A stretch of DNA of 64,000 bases from Sphingobium sp. 15-1 (GTDB lineage Bacteria; Pseudomonadota; Alphaproteobacteria; Sphingomonadales; Sphingomonadaceae): assembly GCF_013375535.1 (NCBI RefSeq), contig NZ_JABXJG010000001.1, positions 806,001-870,000 of the forward strand, in the 5' to 3' direction. The notes below the pieces were generated by a model. The model had not been told where the DNA came from, did no database searches, and worked only from the letters and a program-made list of their open reading frames with translations. This document shows positions 6,264 to 14,201 of this stretch, in pieces. The first letter of the stretch is position 1. Each line of letters opens with the position of its first letter. The position numbers and the translations under genes are program-made.

Positions 6264-8660
6264 ATGCCCGGTCCCCTGGATCATCTGACCGTCATTGAAC
6301 TGGCGGATCAAATGCCTGTCGCCATCGCCGCCATGCTGCTGGCCGATCATGGCGCCGACGTTTTGAAGGTGGAGCCGAAAGGCGGCGCCTTCTTCGCCCA
6401 TGACCTCAGCCGCAAGGCCTGGGACCGGTCGAAGCGCAGCGTCGAACTGGATGTGTGGGCGCCCGAGGGTCTCCGGTCGCTGCGTGGCCTGCTGGAAGGG
6501 GCGGACATCTTCATCCACGCGCTGGAGGAAGGGGATGCGGCGGCCCTCGGTCTGGACAGCGAGAGTCTGGCGCGCGATTTTCCCGAACTGGTCGTCTGCG
6601 CGCTCACCGCTTACGGTTCGGACACGCCATTTGCCGACCGCCCCCATGGCGAATCCCTCGCCGCCGCGCTGCTCGGGACGATGATCGATCGCTCCAGCAG
6701 CTTCCGCCCCGGCCCGGTCTATCTCGGCCACCCGGCGCTGCATTATGGACAGGCCTTCCTCGGCGTGATCGGTGCGCTGTCGGCCATCCGCGCCCGCCGC
6801 CATATCGGCAAGGGGCAGCAGGTGGAGGCATCGCTGCTCGACGCCATGCTCGCCCAGTCGCCCATGAACAATTGGTGGCAGGAAGAGGGCATCAGCTACA
6901 TCAAGGCGGGCGATTCCGGCGCGGTGGACCGCTTCGGTAAGACCCGGCTGGTGACGGGCATGTTCGAATGCGCGGACGGCCTTTATCTTCAGATGCATAC
7001 CGGCGGCCAGGGTGGCTTCAAGGCGGCGATGGACGTGCTGGGCTTTGGCGACCGGATTCAGACCGTGACCGCGCCGGAAATGTCGGTGCCGCTGACCGAC
7101 GACGAATATCATATCGCCCGCGTCGAGATTTTCGAGGCGTTCAAGACCAAACCCCGCCCGGAATGGATCGCGCTGTTCCAGGCGGCGGACGTGGCGGCGC
7201 TGCCGGTGCTGGAACCGGCGGAAGTGCTGCTCGACGATCAGGTGGAGTTTGTCGGCCAGCGTATTGCCATGCCGGACAAGGATTTCGGCACCATCTATCA
7301 GGCCGCTCCTGCCGTGCGCATGGCCAATGCGCCCGCCGCCGCGCCGCGTCCCGCGCCCGAGATAGGGGCGGACAATGGCGCGCTGGCGGACCTGATCGCC
7401 CGCCGCCGGGCCGCGCTCGTAGCCGACGGCAAGTCGCTCGACCGGCCGCTGGAAGGCATTAAGGTGGTCGACTTCTCCTCCTTCTTCGCGGTCGGCTATG
7501 GCGGTCGTCTGCTGTCCGACCTTGGCGCCGACGTCATCAAGGTGGAGACCCCCGGCGGCGACCAGATGCGCCCGCTGCCCGACTGTTTCGACGCCGCCCA
7601 ACGCGGCAAGCGCGACATCGTGCTCAACCTCAAGCATCCCGAAGCGCTCGAAGCGGCGCTGAAGCTGGTGGCGACGGCCGATGTCGTCACGCACAACCTT
7701 CGCCCCGGCAAGGCGGACAAGCTCGGCATCGGCTATGAGGCGCTGTCGAAGCTCAACCCGCGCCTGCTCTACGTCTATCTGCCCGGCTATGGCTCCAAGG
7801 GGCCGAAGTCACTGCTCAAGAGCTTTGCGCCGCTGGTGTCGGGCTGGACCGGCCTGCTCTATGAGGGCGGCGGCGAAGGCAATCCGCCGACCCGCGCCGT
7901 GTTCGGCAATGAGGATTATAATAACGGTTTCCTCGGCGCGGCGGGCATTTTGATGGGCCTTGAACATCGCGCCGTCACCGGCCGGGGCGACTATATGGAA
8001 ATCCCGCAGCTTCATTCGAGCCTGTGGACCACGTCCGAACATTTCCTCGATGCCGACAAGAAGGTCGTCTACGGATTCCGGCTGGACAAGGAACAGGCGG
8101 GCTTCAACGCGCTCGACCGGATTTACCGGACCACTGACGGCTGGCTCTGCATTTCCTGCCGTTCGGACGAACGCTTCGCCGCGCTGGCCAAGGCCGTGGG
8201 GCATGAGGATTGGCTGAGCGATCCCCGCTTCGCCACGGCGCGAACCCGTTCCGCCAACGACGCTGCGCTTCTGGACGCGCTGAAGCCGTTCCTCGCAGGC
8301 AAGAGCAGCGCCGACGCCCACGCCCTGCTGGAAGCGGCCGGCGCCCCCAGCGAGATCGCCCGCGAAACGAGCTGGGTCCGCGAAGCGCTCTGGCAGGATT
8401 GGGCGACGGCCAGCAACCGCGTGATCGAGAATCTTGACTCCATGTACGGCCATGTGCGTCAATTCGGCAGCTTCATGCATTTCAGCCGCACGCCCGGCAG
8501 CGCCAAAGGCTCAGCCCCCCGGCTGGGCGAGCATACGCGGCAGATATTGGGCGAGATCGGCTATTCGGATGCTGAGATCGACGCGCTGATCGCGAGCGGC
8601 AAGGCGATGCAAGCGGCGGATGTGAAGGGCCGCATCCAGTCCCGCGTCTCCGCCGCCTGA
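6264..8660 (+). CDS. Tandem family III (CaiB/BaiF) CoA-transferase, two domains fused
   Basis: A 798-residue protein made of two complete family III CoA-transferase domains (about residues 1-375 and 390-798). Each opens with the family signature: LTVIELADQMPVAIAAMLLA and IKVVDFSSFFAVGYGGRLLS, followed by GADVxKVE. Family III enzymes transfer CoA between acids through an aspartyl-CoA thioester. The catalytic Asp is present in domain 1 (SLLDAML, D193). In domain 2 the matching position reads QLHSSL (H584), so that half is probably not catalytic by the usual route. Usual family members are about 400 residues and dimeric, so this is a covalent pseudo-dimer. Its place in the operon suggests CoA activation of an acid intermediate. 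Confidence 0.9.
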   Translation: MPGPLDHLTVIELADQMPVAIAAMLLADHGADVLKVEPKGGAFFAHDLSRKAWDRSKRSVELDVWAPEGLRSLRGLLEGADIFIHALEEGDAAALGLDSESLARDFPELVVCALTAYGSDTPFADRPHGESLAAALLGTMIDRSSSFRPGPVYLGHPALHYGQAFLGVIGALSAIRARRHIGKGQQVEASLLDAMLAQSPMNNWWQEEGISYIKAGDSGAVDRFGKTRLVTGMFECADGLYLQMHTGGQGGFKAAMDVLGFGDRIQTVTAPEMSVPLTDDEYHIARVEIFEAFKTKPRPEWIALFQAADVAALPVLEPAEVLLDDQVEFVGQRIAMPDKDFGTIYQAAPAVRMANAPAAAPRPAPEIGADNGALADLIARRRAALVADGKSLDRPLEGIKVVDFSSFFAVGYGGRLLSDLGADVIKVETPGGDQMRPLPDCFDAAQRGKRDIVLNLKHPEALEAALKLVATADVVTHNLRPGKADKLGIGYEALSKLNPRLLYVYLPGYGSKGPKSLLKSFAPLVSGWTGLLYEGGGEGNPPTRAVFGNEDYNNGFLGAAGILMGLEHRAVTGRGDYMEIPQLHSSLWTTSEHFLDADKKVVYGFRLDKEQAGFNALDRIYRTTDGWLCISCRSDERFAALAKAVGHEDWLSDPRFATARTRSANDAALLDALKPFLAGKSSADAHALLEAAGAPSEIARETSWVREALWQDWATASNRVIENLDSMYGHVRQFGSFMHFSRTPGSAKGSAPRLGEHTRQILGEIGYSDAEIDALIASGKAMQAADVKGRIQSRVSAA

Positions 8661-8685
8661 CACGATAAAGAGAGGAATCGCCAAG

Positions 8686-9693
8686 GTGCAACTCAACCTT
8701 CGCTACGACATGAACCGCCCGGATTTCGGCGCGCCGCATCCGCTGCTGTACCGCACCGCGATCGAGCAGGCGCAATGGGCCGACAGGCTTGGCTTCACCC
8801 AGGTCTTCCTGGCCGAACATCATGGCGCGGAGGGCGGCTATTGCCCGTCCTCCATGATCCAGGCCGCCTCGATCCTTGGCGCTACACAGAATATCGTCGC
8901 CCATCTTTCCGCCCTGGTGGTGACGATGCACGATCCGCTGCGGCTGGCCGAAGACCTCGCCGTGCTCGACAATATCGCGCCGGGCCGCATCTGGCTGACG
9001 GCGGGCATGGGCTATCGCCCACATGAGTTCGAGATGTTCGACCGCGACATCAGCAAGCGGCTCGCCATCATGAACGAAGCGATGGCGACGCTGAAGAGCG
9101 CCTGGACCGGCGAGCCTTTCGAATTTCGCGGCCGCACCGTCCGCGTGACGCCCGCGCCCGCGACGCCGGGCGGCCCCAAAATCTACATGGGCGGCTCGAC
9201 CGACAAGTCCGCCATCCGCGCAGCCAAGGGCGGCTATCAATATTTCCCTGGCCATCCGGACCTCTTCACGCTCTACAAGGAGGAGCGGGCGAAGGCCGGC
9301 TTCGGACCGCCGGAGGAACTGCGCAAGCCCGCTGCGAGCTTCCTCTACGTGTCGGACGATCCGGACCGCGACTGGCCCCTGGTGGCGCCTCATATCGCCT
9401 ATGCGACCAACACCTATGCGCAGTGGGCGCAGGAACGCGGCACCGGCCAGACCCGCTACAGCGCGGCCGAGACGGTCGAAGGGCTGAAGGCCATGCCCAA
9501 TATCAAGCTGCTGACGCCGGACGAATGTTTCGCTTATCTCAAGGATCTGGGACGCGGCACGGCGGTCACGTTCCACGCGCTGCTGGGCGGCCTGGACCCC
9601 GAAGTCTCCTGGCGCAGCCTGCGTCTGTTCGAGAAGGAAGTGCTGCCCCGTCTCAAGGCCGAGCCGGGCCTGCTGGAAATTCCGGGAGAATGA
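8686..9693 (+). CDS. Luciferase-like (LLM class) flavin- or F420-dependent oxidoreductase
   Basis: A 335-residue TIM-barrel protein of the bacterial luciferase-like family. The GTG start at 8686 has AGAGGA 10-15 bases upstream. Typical segments are VFLAEHHGAEGG, an HDPLRLAEDLAVLD helix and GRIWLTAGMGYRPHEF. The AEHH motif is typical of FMNH2-dependent alkanal monooxygenase-like members, but the superfamily also contains F420-dependent enzymes. The window also encodes a flavin reductase-like protein (5459-6112) and F420 biosynthesis/reduction genes (25133-28181), so either cofactor source is possible. It lies 25 bases after the CoA-transferase gene and 2 bases before a SnoaL-like gene. Confidence 0.88.
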   Translation: MQLNLRYDMNRPDFGAPHPLLYRTAIEQAQWADRLGFTQVFLAEHHGAEGGYCPSSMIQAASILGATQNIVAHLSALVVTMHDPLRLAEDLAVLDNIAPGRIWLTAGMGYRPHEFEMFDRDISKRLAIMNEAMATLKSAWTGEPFEFRGRTVRVTPAPATPGGPKIYMGGSTDKSAIRAAKGGYQYFPGHPDLFTLYKEERAKAGFGPPEELRKPAASFLYVSDDPDRDWPLVAPHIAYATNTYAQWAQERGTGQTRYSAAETVEGLKAMPNIKLLTPDECFAYLKDLGRGTAVTFHALLGGLDPEVSWRSLRLFEKEVLPRLKAEPGLLEIPGE

Positions 9694-9695
9694 GC

Positions 9696-10334
9696 ATGGA
9701 GCAGAACCGTCGCGGCACGCTGGCCGCCATGCTGGCCGTTCCTTTCGGACTGGCCGCGGTGGGCCAGGCTTCGGCCGCGCCCGCAAAAGGGAAGGGCAAG
9801 CCGATGAGCATGGCCGAACGCCTCGACGTGATCGAATCCAAGCAGGCGATCACCGAATTGCTCCATGCCTATGCCCGATCCAACGACCGGGCGGACGAGG
9901 CTTTGCTGCGTTCGCTCTTCTGGCCGGAATCGACGCATAAACATGGCAAGTTCGAGGGCAAATCCTCCGATTTCGTGGGTTTCGCCTTCAAGATCATCTC
10001 GGGACTCAAATATGCCTGCCACCATATCTCGAACGTCTCGGTCGAGGTGAAGGGGGATAAGGCTTTTTCCGAATGCTATTATTTCGCGCAGCATCGCCGC
10101 GACCGGAAGGATGGCACGGGCGAGGAGGATGTCTTCTTCCAGGGCCGCTATCTCGACGATCTGGAACGGCGCAACGGCGTGTGGAAGATCATCCGCCGCC
10201 GCGGCCTGTCGGACTATACGTCACCCGCTTTCCCGTCGGAAACCACCTATGCGCAATGGCCGGCGGGGCAGCATAGCGAGAAATATCCGAGCGACGATTA
10301 TTACAAGATGCGCCAGCAGTTCGAAGGGAGCTGA
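9696..10334 (+). CDS. SnoaL-like (NTF2-fold) protein with putative Tat signal peptide
   Basis: A 212-residue protein. The ATG at 9696 has GGGAG at 9684-9688, better spaced than the ATG at 9690. The N-terminus NRRGTLAAMLAVPFGLAAVG followed by ASA looks like a twin-arginine or general secretory signal. The mature part starts with SMAERLDVIESKQAITELLH and continues as a SnoaL-like cone (YARSNDRADEALLRSLFWPE, later CYYFAQHRRD). Such domains act as small-molecule isomerases, dehydratases or binding proteins; no specific reaction can be assigned. It is embedded in the rightward operon, 3 bases before the MDR gene. Confidence 0.8.
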   Translation: MEQNRRGTLAAMLAVPFGLAAVGQASAAPAKGKGKPMSMAERLDVIESKQAITELLHAYARSNDRADEALLRSLFWPESTHKHGKFEGKSSDFVGFAFKIISGLKYACHHISNVSVEVKGDKAFSECYYFAQHRRDRKDGTGEEDVFFQGRYLDDLERRNGVWKIIRRRGLSDYTSPAFPSETTYAQWPAGQHSEKYPSDDYYKMRQQFEGS

Positions 10335-10337
10335 TCC

Positions 10338-11315
10338 ATGCGTGCTTTGCTGTGCGAACATCATGGGCCGCCGGAAGAGCTGGTTTTTGGTGATGTCCCG
10401 GCGCCCGAGCCGGGGCCTGGCGAAGTCCGCTTCCGGGTGAAGGCCGCCAGCGTCAATTTCCCCGACGCGCTGATGATCCAGAACCTGTACCAGAGGCAGC
10501 CGCCCTTGCCCTTCATTCCGGGCAGCGAGGCGGCAGGCATCATCGATGCATTGGGGGAGGGCGTCATCGACTTTCGCATCGGGGACAGGATCGCGACGAT
10601 CCCCTTCGAAGGCGCCTTTGCCGAACTGGCGGTCGCGCCCGCCTATCGGACGACGGTGATCCCCGACGATATGGGGTTCGATGTCGCGGCGGGCTTCACC
10701 ATGGTCTATGCGACGGCGCTCCATGGCTTGCGCCAGCGCGGGCGGTTGCAGCCGGGCGAGACGCTGCTGGTGTTGGGCGCTGCGGGCGGTGTAGGCCTCG
10801 CGGCGGTCGAGGTCGGCAAGCGGATGGGCGCGCATGTGATCGCCGCTGCCTCGATGGAGGAGAAGCTCGCCCTTGCCCGCGCCCATGGCGCTGACGAGAC
10901 GGTCAACTATGCCCAGGACGATCTCAAGCAGGCGGTGAAGGCCCTGACAGGCGAACGCGGCGTCGATGTGATCTTCGATCCGGTCGGCGGAGCGCTGGCG
11001 GAACCCGCCTTTCGCACCATGGGTTGGGACGGGCGCTTTCTGGTCGTGGGCTTCGCTGCGGGGACGATCCCGGCAATCCCGCTCAACCTGCCGCTGGTGA
11101 AGACGGCCGCCATCATCGGCGTGACCTGGGGCGTGCACAGCCGTGTCGAGCCGGACATCCATGCCGCGAACATGGCGCAGCTCTATCGCTGGTATGAGGA
11201 GGGCGGCCTGCGCCCCGAAGTCAGCAAGCGCTTCTCCTTCGAGGAAGGCCGCGAAGCGATCCGCTGGATGATGGATCGGAAGGTGCAGGGCAAAGTGGTG
11301 ATCGAGCTGGCTTAG
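10338..11315 (+). CDS. Zinc-free MDR NADPH:quinone/enoyl reductase family protein
   Basis: A 325-residue medium-chain dehydrogenase/reductase. An N-terminal GroES-like domain is followed by a Rossmann domain with the NADP-binding GAAGGVGLAAVEVGKRMGA. No structural- or catalytic-zinc cysteine cluster is seen, as in quinone oxidoreductase/enoyl-CoA reductase branches. The C-terminus has the usual EEGREAIRWMMDRKVQGKVV segment. It ends the rightward operon before a convergent repeat. It may reduce an enoyl-CoA or an alpha,beta-unsaturated carbonyl formed in the pathway; this is inferred from context. Confidence 0.88.
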   Translation: MRALLCEHHGPPEELVFGDVPAPEPGPGEVRFRVKAASVNFPDALMIQNLYQRQPPLPFIPGSEAAGIIDALGEGVIDFRIGDRIATIPFEGAFAELAVAPAYRTTVIPDDMGFDVAAGFTMVYATALHGLRQRGRLQPGETLLVLGAAGGVGLAAVEVGKRMGAHVIAAASMEEKLALARAHGADETVNYAQDDLKQAVKALTGERGVDVIFDPVGGALAEPAFRTMGWDGRFLVVGFAAGTIPAIPLNLPLVKTAAIIGVTWGVHSRVEPDIHAANMAQLYRWYEEGGLRPEVSKRFSFEEGREAIRWMMDRKVQGKVVIELA

Positions 11316-11338
11316 TGCCGACTTTCCTCGCCGCGCAC

Positions 11339-11430
11339 CGTGCTCCTGCGAAGGCATTCGAACGAGACAAGTGGCTCGTGAGAACCCAGTCCTGCCGTTC
11401 GAACTGGACTCCTGCCTGCGCAGGAGCACG
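11339..11430. repeat. Paired palindromic repeat (REP/BIME-like) in a convergent gap, likely bidirectional terminator
   Basis: Outer arms CGTGCTCCTGCG (11339-11350) and CGCAGGAGCACG (11419-11430) are perfect inverted repeats. Inner arms TTCGAACG/CGTTCGAA lie at 11357-11364 and 11396-11403. The element fills the 122-base gap between convergent operons. The same TGCTCCTGC/GCAGGAGCA core recurs at 31009, 33384, 33445, 36641, 45951 and 52582. Confidence 0.75.
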
Positions 11431-11437
11431 TTACGCC

Positions 11438-12607
11438 TTAACCCGCGGGCCAGTTCGCCAACGGCAATCCAGCAACATCCGCCCGCGCCTTCACCACCAT
11501 CCCGCTTGCCCGCGAGACGACGTAAAGGTCGCGCAAATCCGCCCCGCCCCAGCAAAGATTGGTCGGGCTGGAGAGCATCCTGCCTTCGGGATCATGGACA
11601 ATATCCACCTTCCGCCCATCCGGCGTGATGGCGACGATCCGGTTGGCGAAGGGCAGCGTCACCCAGAGATTGCCCGCCGCATCGAAAGCGATGCCGTCGC
11701 AATAACCCAGATCCGCGCGCTCAGCAGCCGCCATGGCGCGAATGTCCTTCGCCTGATGATCGGGGATCACCACGCCCAATTGCGGCCCATAATCCTGCGG
11801 ATCGATGAGCGATCCGTCCGCCTGCCGCCGCCAGCGCCTTATGCGCCCTTCAGCGGTTAGCGATGCATAAACAAAGCGTTCCTCACGATCGAGGCAGAGG
11901 CCGTTCACGCCGCGCAGATTGCGGGCCACGATGGAAGCCTTACCGTCTGGCGCGACCCTGTAGATGAAGCCGGCAGGCGTGGTCGTGCCGATATTCCCGA
12001 TAGGCCCCCAACTGCTGTGCGTGCAGTAAATGTCGCCATTGCGCGCCGTCGCCGGACCGTTGGAGGTGACCAACTGCCGCCCCTCCAGTTCCGACACCAG
12101 CGTCTCGACCGTTCCCGTCGCGACATCGATCCGCTGCAATGGCCCCGGCCCCTTGTTGAGCAGGCCCATATTGGCGACGATGACGCGACCTTCGCGGTCG
12201 ACCGCCACGCCATTGGGCGCCAGCGCCTTGCCGATCTGGCGCAGCGTTCCGTCCCGCTCCAGCACGCCGATGGCGCCACCGCCATTGGAGATGAACAGGC
12301 GGCCATCGGGGCTGCTCGCTATGCCTTCGGGCGCGTCCAGACTGCCGCGCACGAGTGTGAAATCGTTGAGAGCGAGAGGTTTTAGAGGTAGGGCTCGTCC
12401 AATTCCTGTTGATGGCACGCAACTGGTGAGAACCATGCTTGCCCCACCCAATAATATCTCGCGACGCCCGAGAGCGAGTTTGGGCAAGCCATCAGCCCAA
12501 ACCTCCGTTCGCCCTGAGCTTGTCGAAGGGCTTTTCTTCTTCTCAAAAAAGGAAAGGGCTTCGACAGGCTCAGCCCGAACAGGGGTGAGGGAAGCTTGTT
12601 TCACCAT
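11438..12607 (-). CDS. SMP-30/gluconolactonase-like beta-propeller protein, exported
   Basis: A 389-residue protein when started at the ATG at 12605-12607, which follows GAGGAG. A calcium-dependent lactonase-type six-bladed propeller starts near residue 75 (LDAPEGIASSPDGRLFISNG, later GVAVDREGRVIVANMG, VNGLCLDREERFVYAS, CDGIAFDAAGNLWVT). The segment GRREILLGGASMVLTSC before it looks like a Tat/lipoprotein signal, but it is preceded by about 45 residues, many of them translated from a palindromic repeat (12509-12579). A TTG just after the repeat, before PKLALGRREIL, may be the original start. It is the last gene of the leftward ten-gene operon. The family includes lactonases, so it could open a lactone intermediate. 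Confidence 0.8.
   Translation of the reverse strand: MVKQASLTPVRAEPVEALSFFEKKKSPSTSSGRTEVWADGLPKLALGRREILLGGASMVLTSCVPSTGIGRALPLKPLALNDFTLVRGSLDAPEGIASSPDGRLFISNGGGAIGVLERDGTLRQIGKALAPNGVAVDREGRVIVANMGLLNKGPGPLQRIDVATGTVETLVSELEGRQLVTSNGPATARNGDIYCTHSSWGPIGNIGTTTPAGFIYRVAPDGKASIVARNLRGVNGLCLDREERFVYASLTAEGRIRRWRRQADGSLIDPQDYGPQLGVVIPDHQAKDIRAMAAAERADLGYCDGIAFDAAGNLWVTLPFANRIVAITPDGRKVDIVHDPEGRMLSSPTNLCWGGADLRDLYVVSRASGMVVKARADVAGLPLANWPAG
12509..12579. repeat. Inverted pair of REP-like sequences inside the SMP-30-like gene
   Basis: Two copies in opposite orientation: GTTCGCCCTGAGC-TTGTCGAAGGGC at 12509-12532 and, on the other strand, GTTCGGGCTGAGC-CTGTCGAAGCCC ending at 12555. Each copy forms its own hairpin (GCCCT/AGGGC; GGGCT/AGCCC). 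The pair is read in frame as part of the protein N-terminus. Confidence 0.75.
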
Positions 12608-12614
12608 ACTCTCC

Positions 12615-13031
12615 TCACCCAACGGGCACAAAGCCGGCGATCTTGTGATCCCCCGCCTGCACGGGCTGGAACTTCAACCGCATCCCGCAGCACGGTTCCA
12701 CGCCCTCAGCGCCAACCAGCAGCCCCGGTACGCGCACGCCCGGCGCATCGTCCGGCTCGAACAGGACGACGGTGAACGGCACCTCCGCCTTATGATCGCC
12801 TGGCAGCAGGCTGCGTATCACGGTGGTGAAGGTGTAAGCGCTACCCTCCGGCGAAACCGGCCGCCATTCCAGCACGGCGTCGGGCTTTCCGGGGATGACC
12901 TCGGGCGGATACCATATCCATTCCCCCGTCTCGGCGTCGGCGGTAATGCGCAGCTCGCCCGCTTCCAGCCCGTCATAATAGCCCTGGAACAGCGGGTCTT
13001 CGATCTTGGGAGGGTGTATCGGAATGCCCAT
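12615..13031 (-). CDS. DUF35 OB-fold protein lacking the zinc ribbon cysteines
   Basis: A 138-residue protein whose C-terminal half is a DUF35-type OB-fold (YTFTTVIRSLLPGDHK, later VPFTVVLFEPDD and PGLLVGAEGV). The N-terminal region ITADAETGEWIWYPPEVIPG occupies the place of the zinc ribbon but has no CxxC pairs, so metal binding appears lost. It lies 3 bases after the thiolase-like gene at 13035-14201 in the same operon. DUF35 subunits pair with Ltp2-like enzymes and present the CoA ester to them, so I read these two as one complex. Confidence 0.82.
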   Translation of the reverse strand: MGIPIHPPKIEDPLFQGYYDGLEAGELRITADAETGEWIWYPPEVIPGKPDAVLEWRPVSPEGSAYTFTTVIRSLLPGDHKAEVPFTVVLFEPDDAPGVRVPGLLVGAEGVEPCCGMRLKFQPVQAGDHKIAGFVPVG

Positions 13032-13034
13032 GGA

Positions 13035-14201
13035 TCAGCTCCGCGCCAGGATGGTGGTGGAATGATTGTTGCCGCCCAGCCCTGCGACGGCGCAGAGCTT
13101 CGCGTCCGGCACCTGCCGCTCGCCCTCTTGCCCGCGCAACTGCCGCACGGCCTCGATCAGCAGGTTCATGCCCGGCACATAGCCGCCCGACATATGCCCG
13201 CCGCTGGTGTTGATCGGCATCCGCCCGCCCGGCATCCCATGCCCCGCTGCATAAAAGCGCGGCCCTTCGCCCCGCTCGCACAGACCCAGCATCTCCGTCT
13301 GCACCAGCGCGGAGATGGTGAAGCCGTCATAAATCTGCGCGAGGTCCAAGTCCTTGGGATCGCAGCCCGCCATGGCATAAGCGAGCTTCGCGGACACCTC
13401 GCCGGGAAAGTCGTAGGTGCAGGGCGTCTGGGTAAACAGCACCCCCTGAGGCCAGTTGTTGAAGCCCAGGCCAAGCCCCTGCACGCTCACAACCGGATGC
13501 GGCATGTCCCGCGCTTCCTCGACGGCGCTCACCACATAGGCGCCGCCGCCATCGGTGGTGAGGCAGCAATCCGCCGCCCGCAAAGGCGTCGAGATCATGG
13601 GCGACTGGCGATAGGCTTCCAAATCCATCGGGTCACGCCGCTGCGCGCTCGGCGTCAGCACCGCCCAGGCCCGATAGGTCATGGGGATGGATGCCTGCTC
13701 CTCCTCCGTCATACCATATTCATGGGCATAGCGGTTCGCCATGCTCGCAAAATAAGTGGGCTGGCCAAAGAAGCCGACCGGCATTTCGATCCCCGCCTTT
13801 TGCGGTTCGCGCGCATGGAAGCCATAGACGCCGCCCGGCTTGGTCGACTGGATTGCATAGGGCACCAGCACATGCCGGGCCAGACCCGCCTCGATCGCCA
13901 TCTGCGCCAGTTGCAGCGCCTGCCCCGAAGTCGCCGTGCCGCCCACGCTGTCGGTGGTGGCGCAGAAACGCTTTTCGCCAGCACCGATCGCAAAGGCAAC
14001 CTCGTCCGACCCATGCCCCGCATATTTGTTGGAGATATAGCCGTCTATGTCCTTCGGCGTCAGGCCCGCATCGGCAATCGCCGCCAGGCTGGCGCGGGTC
14101 ATCATCTTCATGACCCCTTCCTCGCCTTTGCGCAGGAAGGGGGTTTCACCGACCCCAGTAATGGCGATGCGGTTGCCTCCAAGGCCCTTCTGAAGCGTCA
14201 T
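13035..14201 (-). CDS. Thiolase-fold protein without catalytic Cys, Ltp2-like (possible side-chain aldolase)
   Basis: A 388-residue SCP2-thiolase-like protein. The nucleophilic Cys motif CxSG of thiolases is replaced by ATSG (residues 90-93, in DSVGGTATSGQALQLA), so thiolysis is unlikely. Two tyrosines, Y291 in IYDGFT and Y341 in GGHMSGGYVPG, lie 50 residues apart in the segments where I recall the catalytic tyrosines of the actinobacterial aldolase Ltp2 (294 and 344). A retro-aldol cleavage of a branched 3-hydroxyacyl-CoA is therefore more likely than thiolysis. The start ATG overlaps the stop of the FadJ-like gene (ATGA), and the partner DUF35 gene follows after 3 bases. Confidence 0.82.
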   Translation of the reverse strand: MTLQKGLGGNRIAITGVGETPFLRKGEEGVMKMMTRASLAAIADAGLTPKDIDGYISNKYAGHGSDEVAFAIGAGEKRFCATTDSVGGTATSGQALQLAQMAIEAGLARHVLVPYAIQSTKPGGVYGFHAREPQKAGIEMPVGFFGQPTYFASMANRYAHEYGMTEEEQASIPMTYRAWAVLTPSAQRRDPMDLEAYRQSPMISTPLRAADCCLTTDGGGAYVVSAVEEARDMPHPVVSVQGLGLGFNNWPQGVLFTQTPCTYDFPGEVSAKLAYAMAGCDPKDLDLAQIYDGFTISALVQTEMLGLCERGEGPRFYAAGHGMPGGRMPINTSGGHMSGGYVPGMNLLIEAVRQLRGQEGERQVPDAKLCAVAGLGGNNHSTTILARS

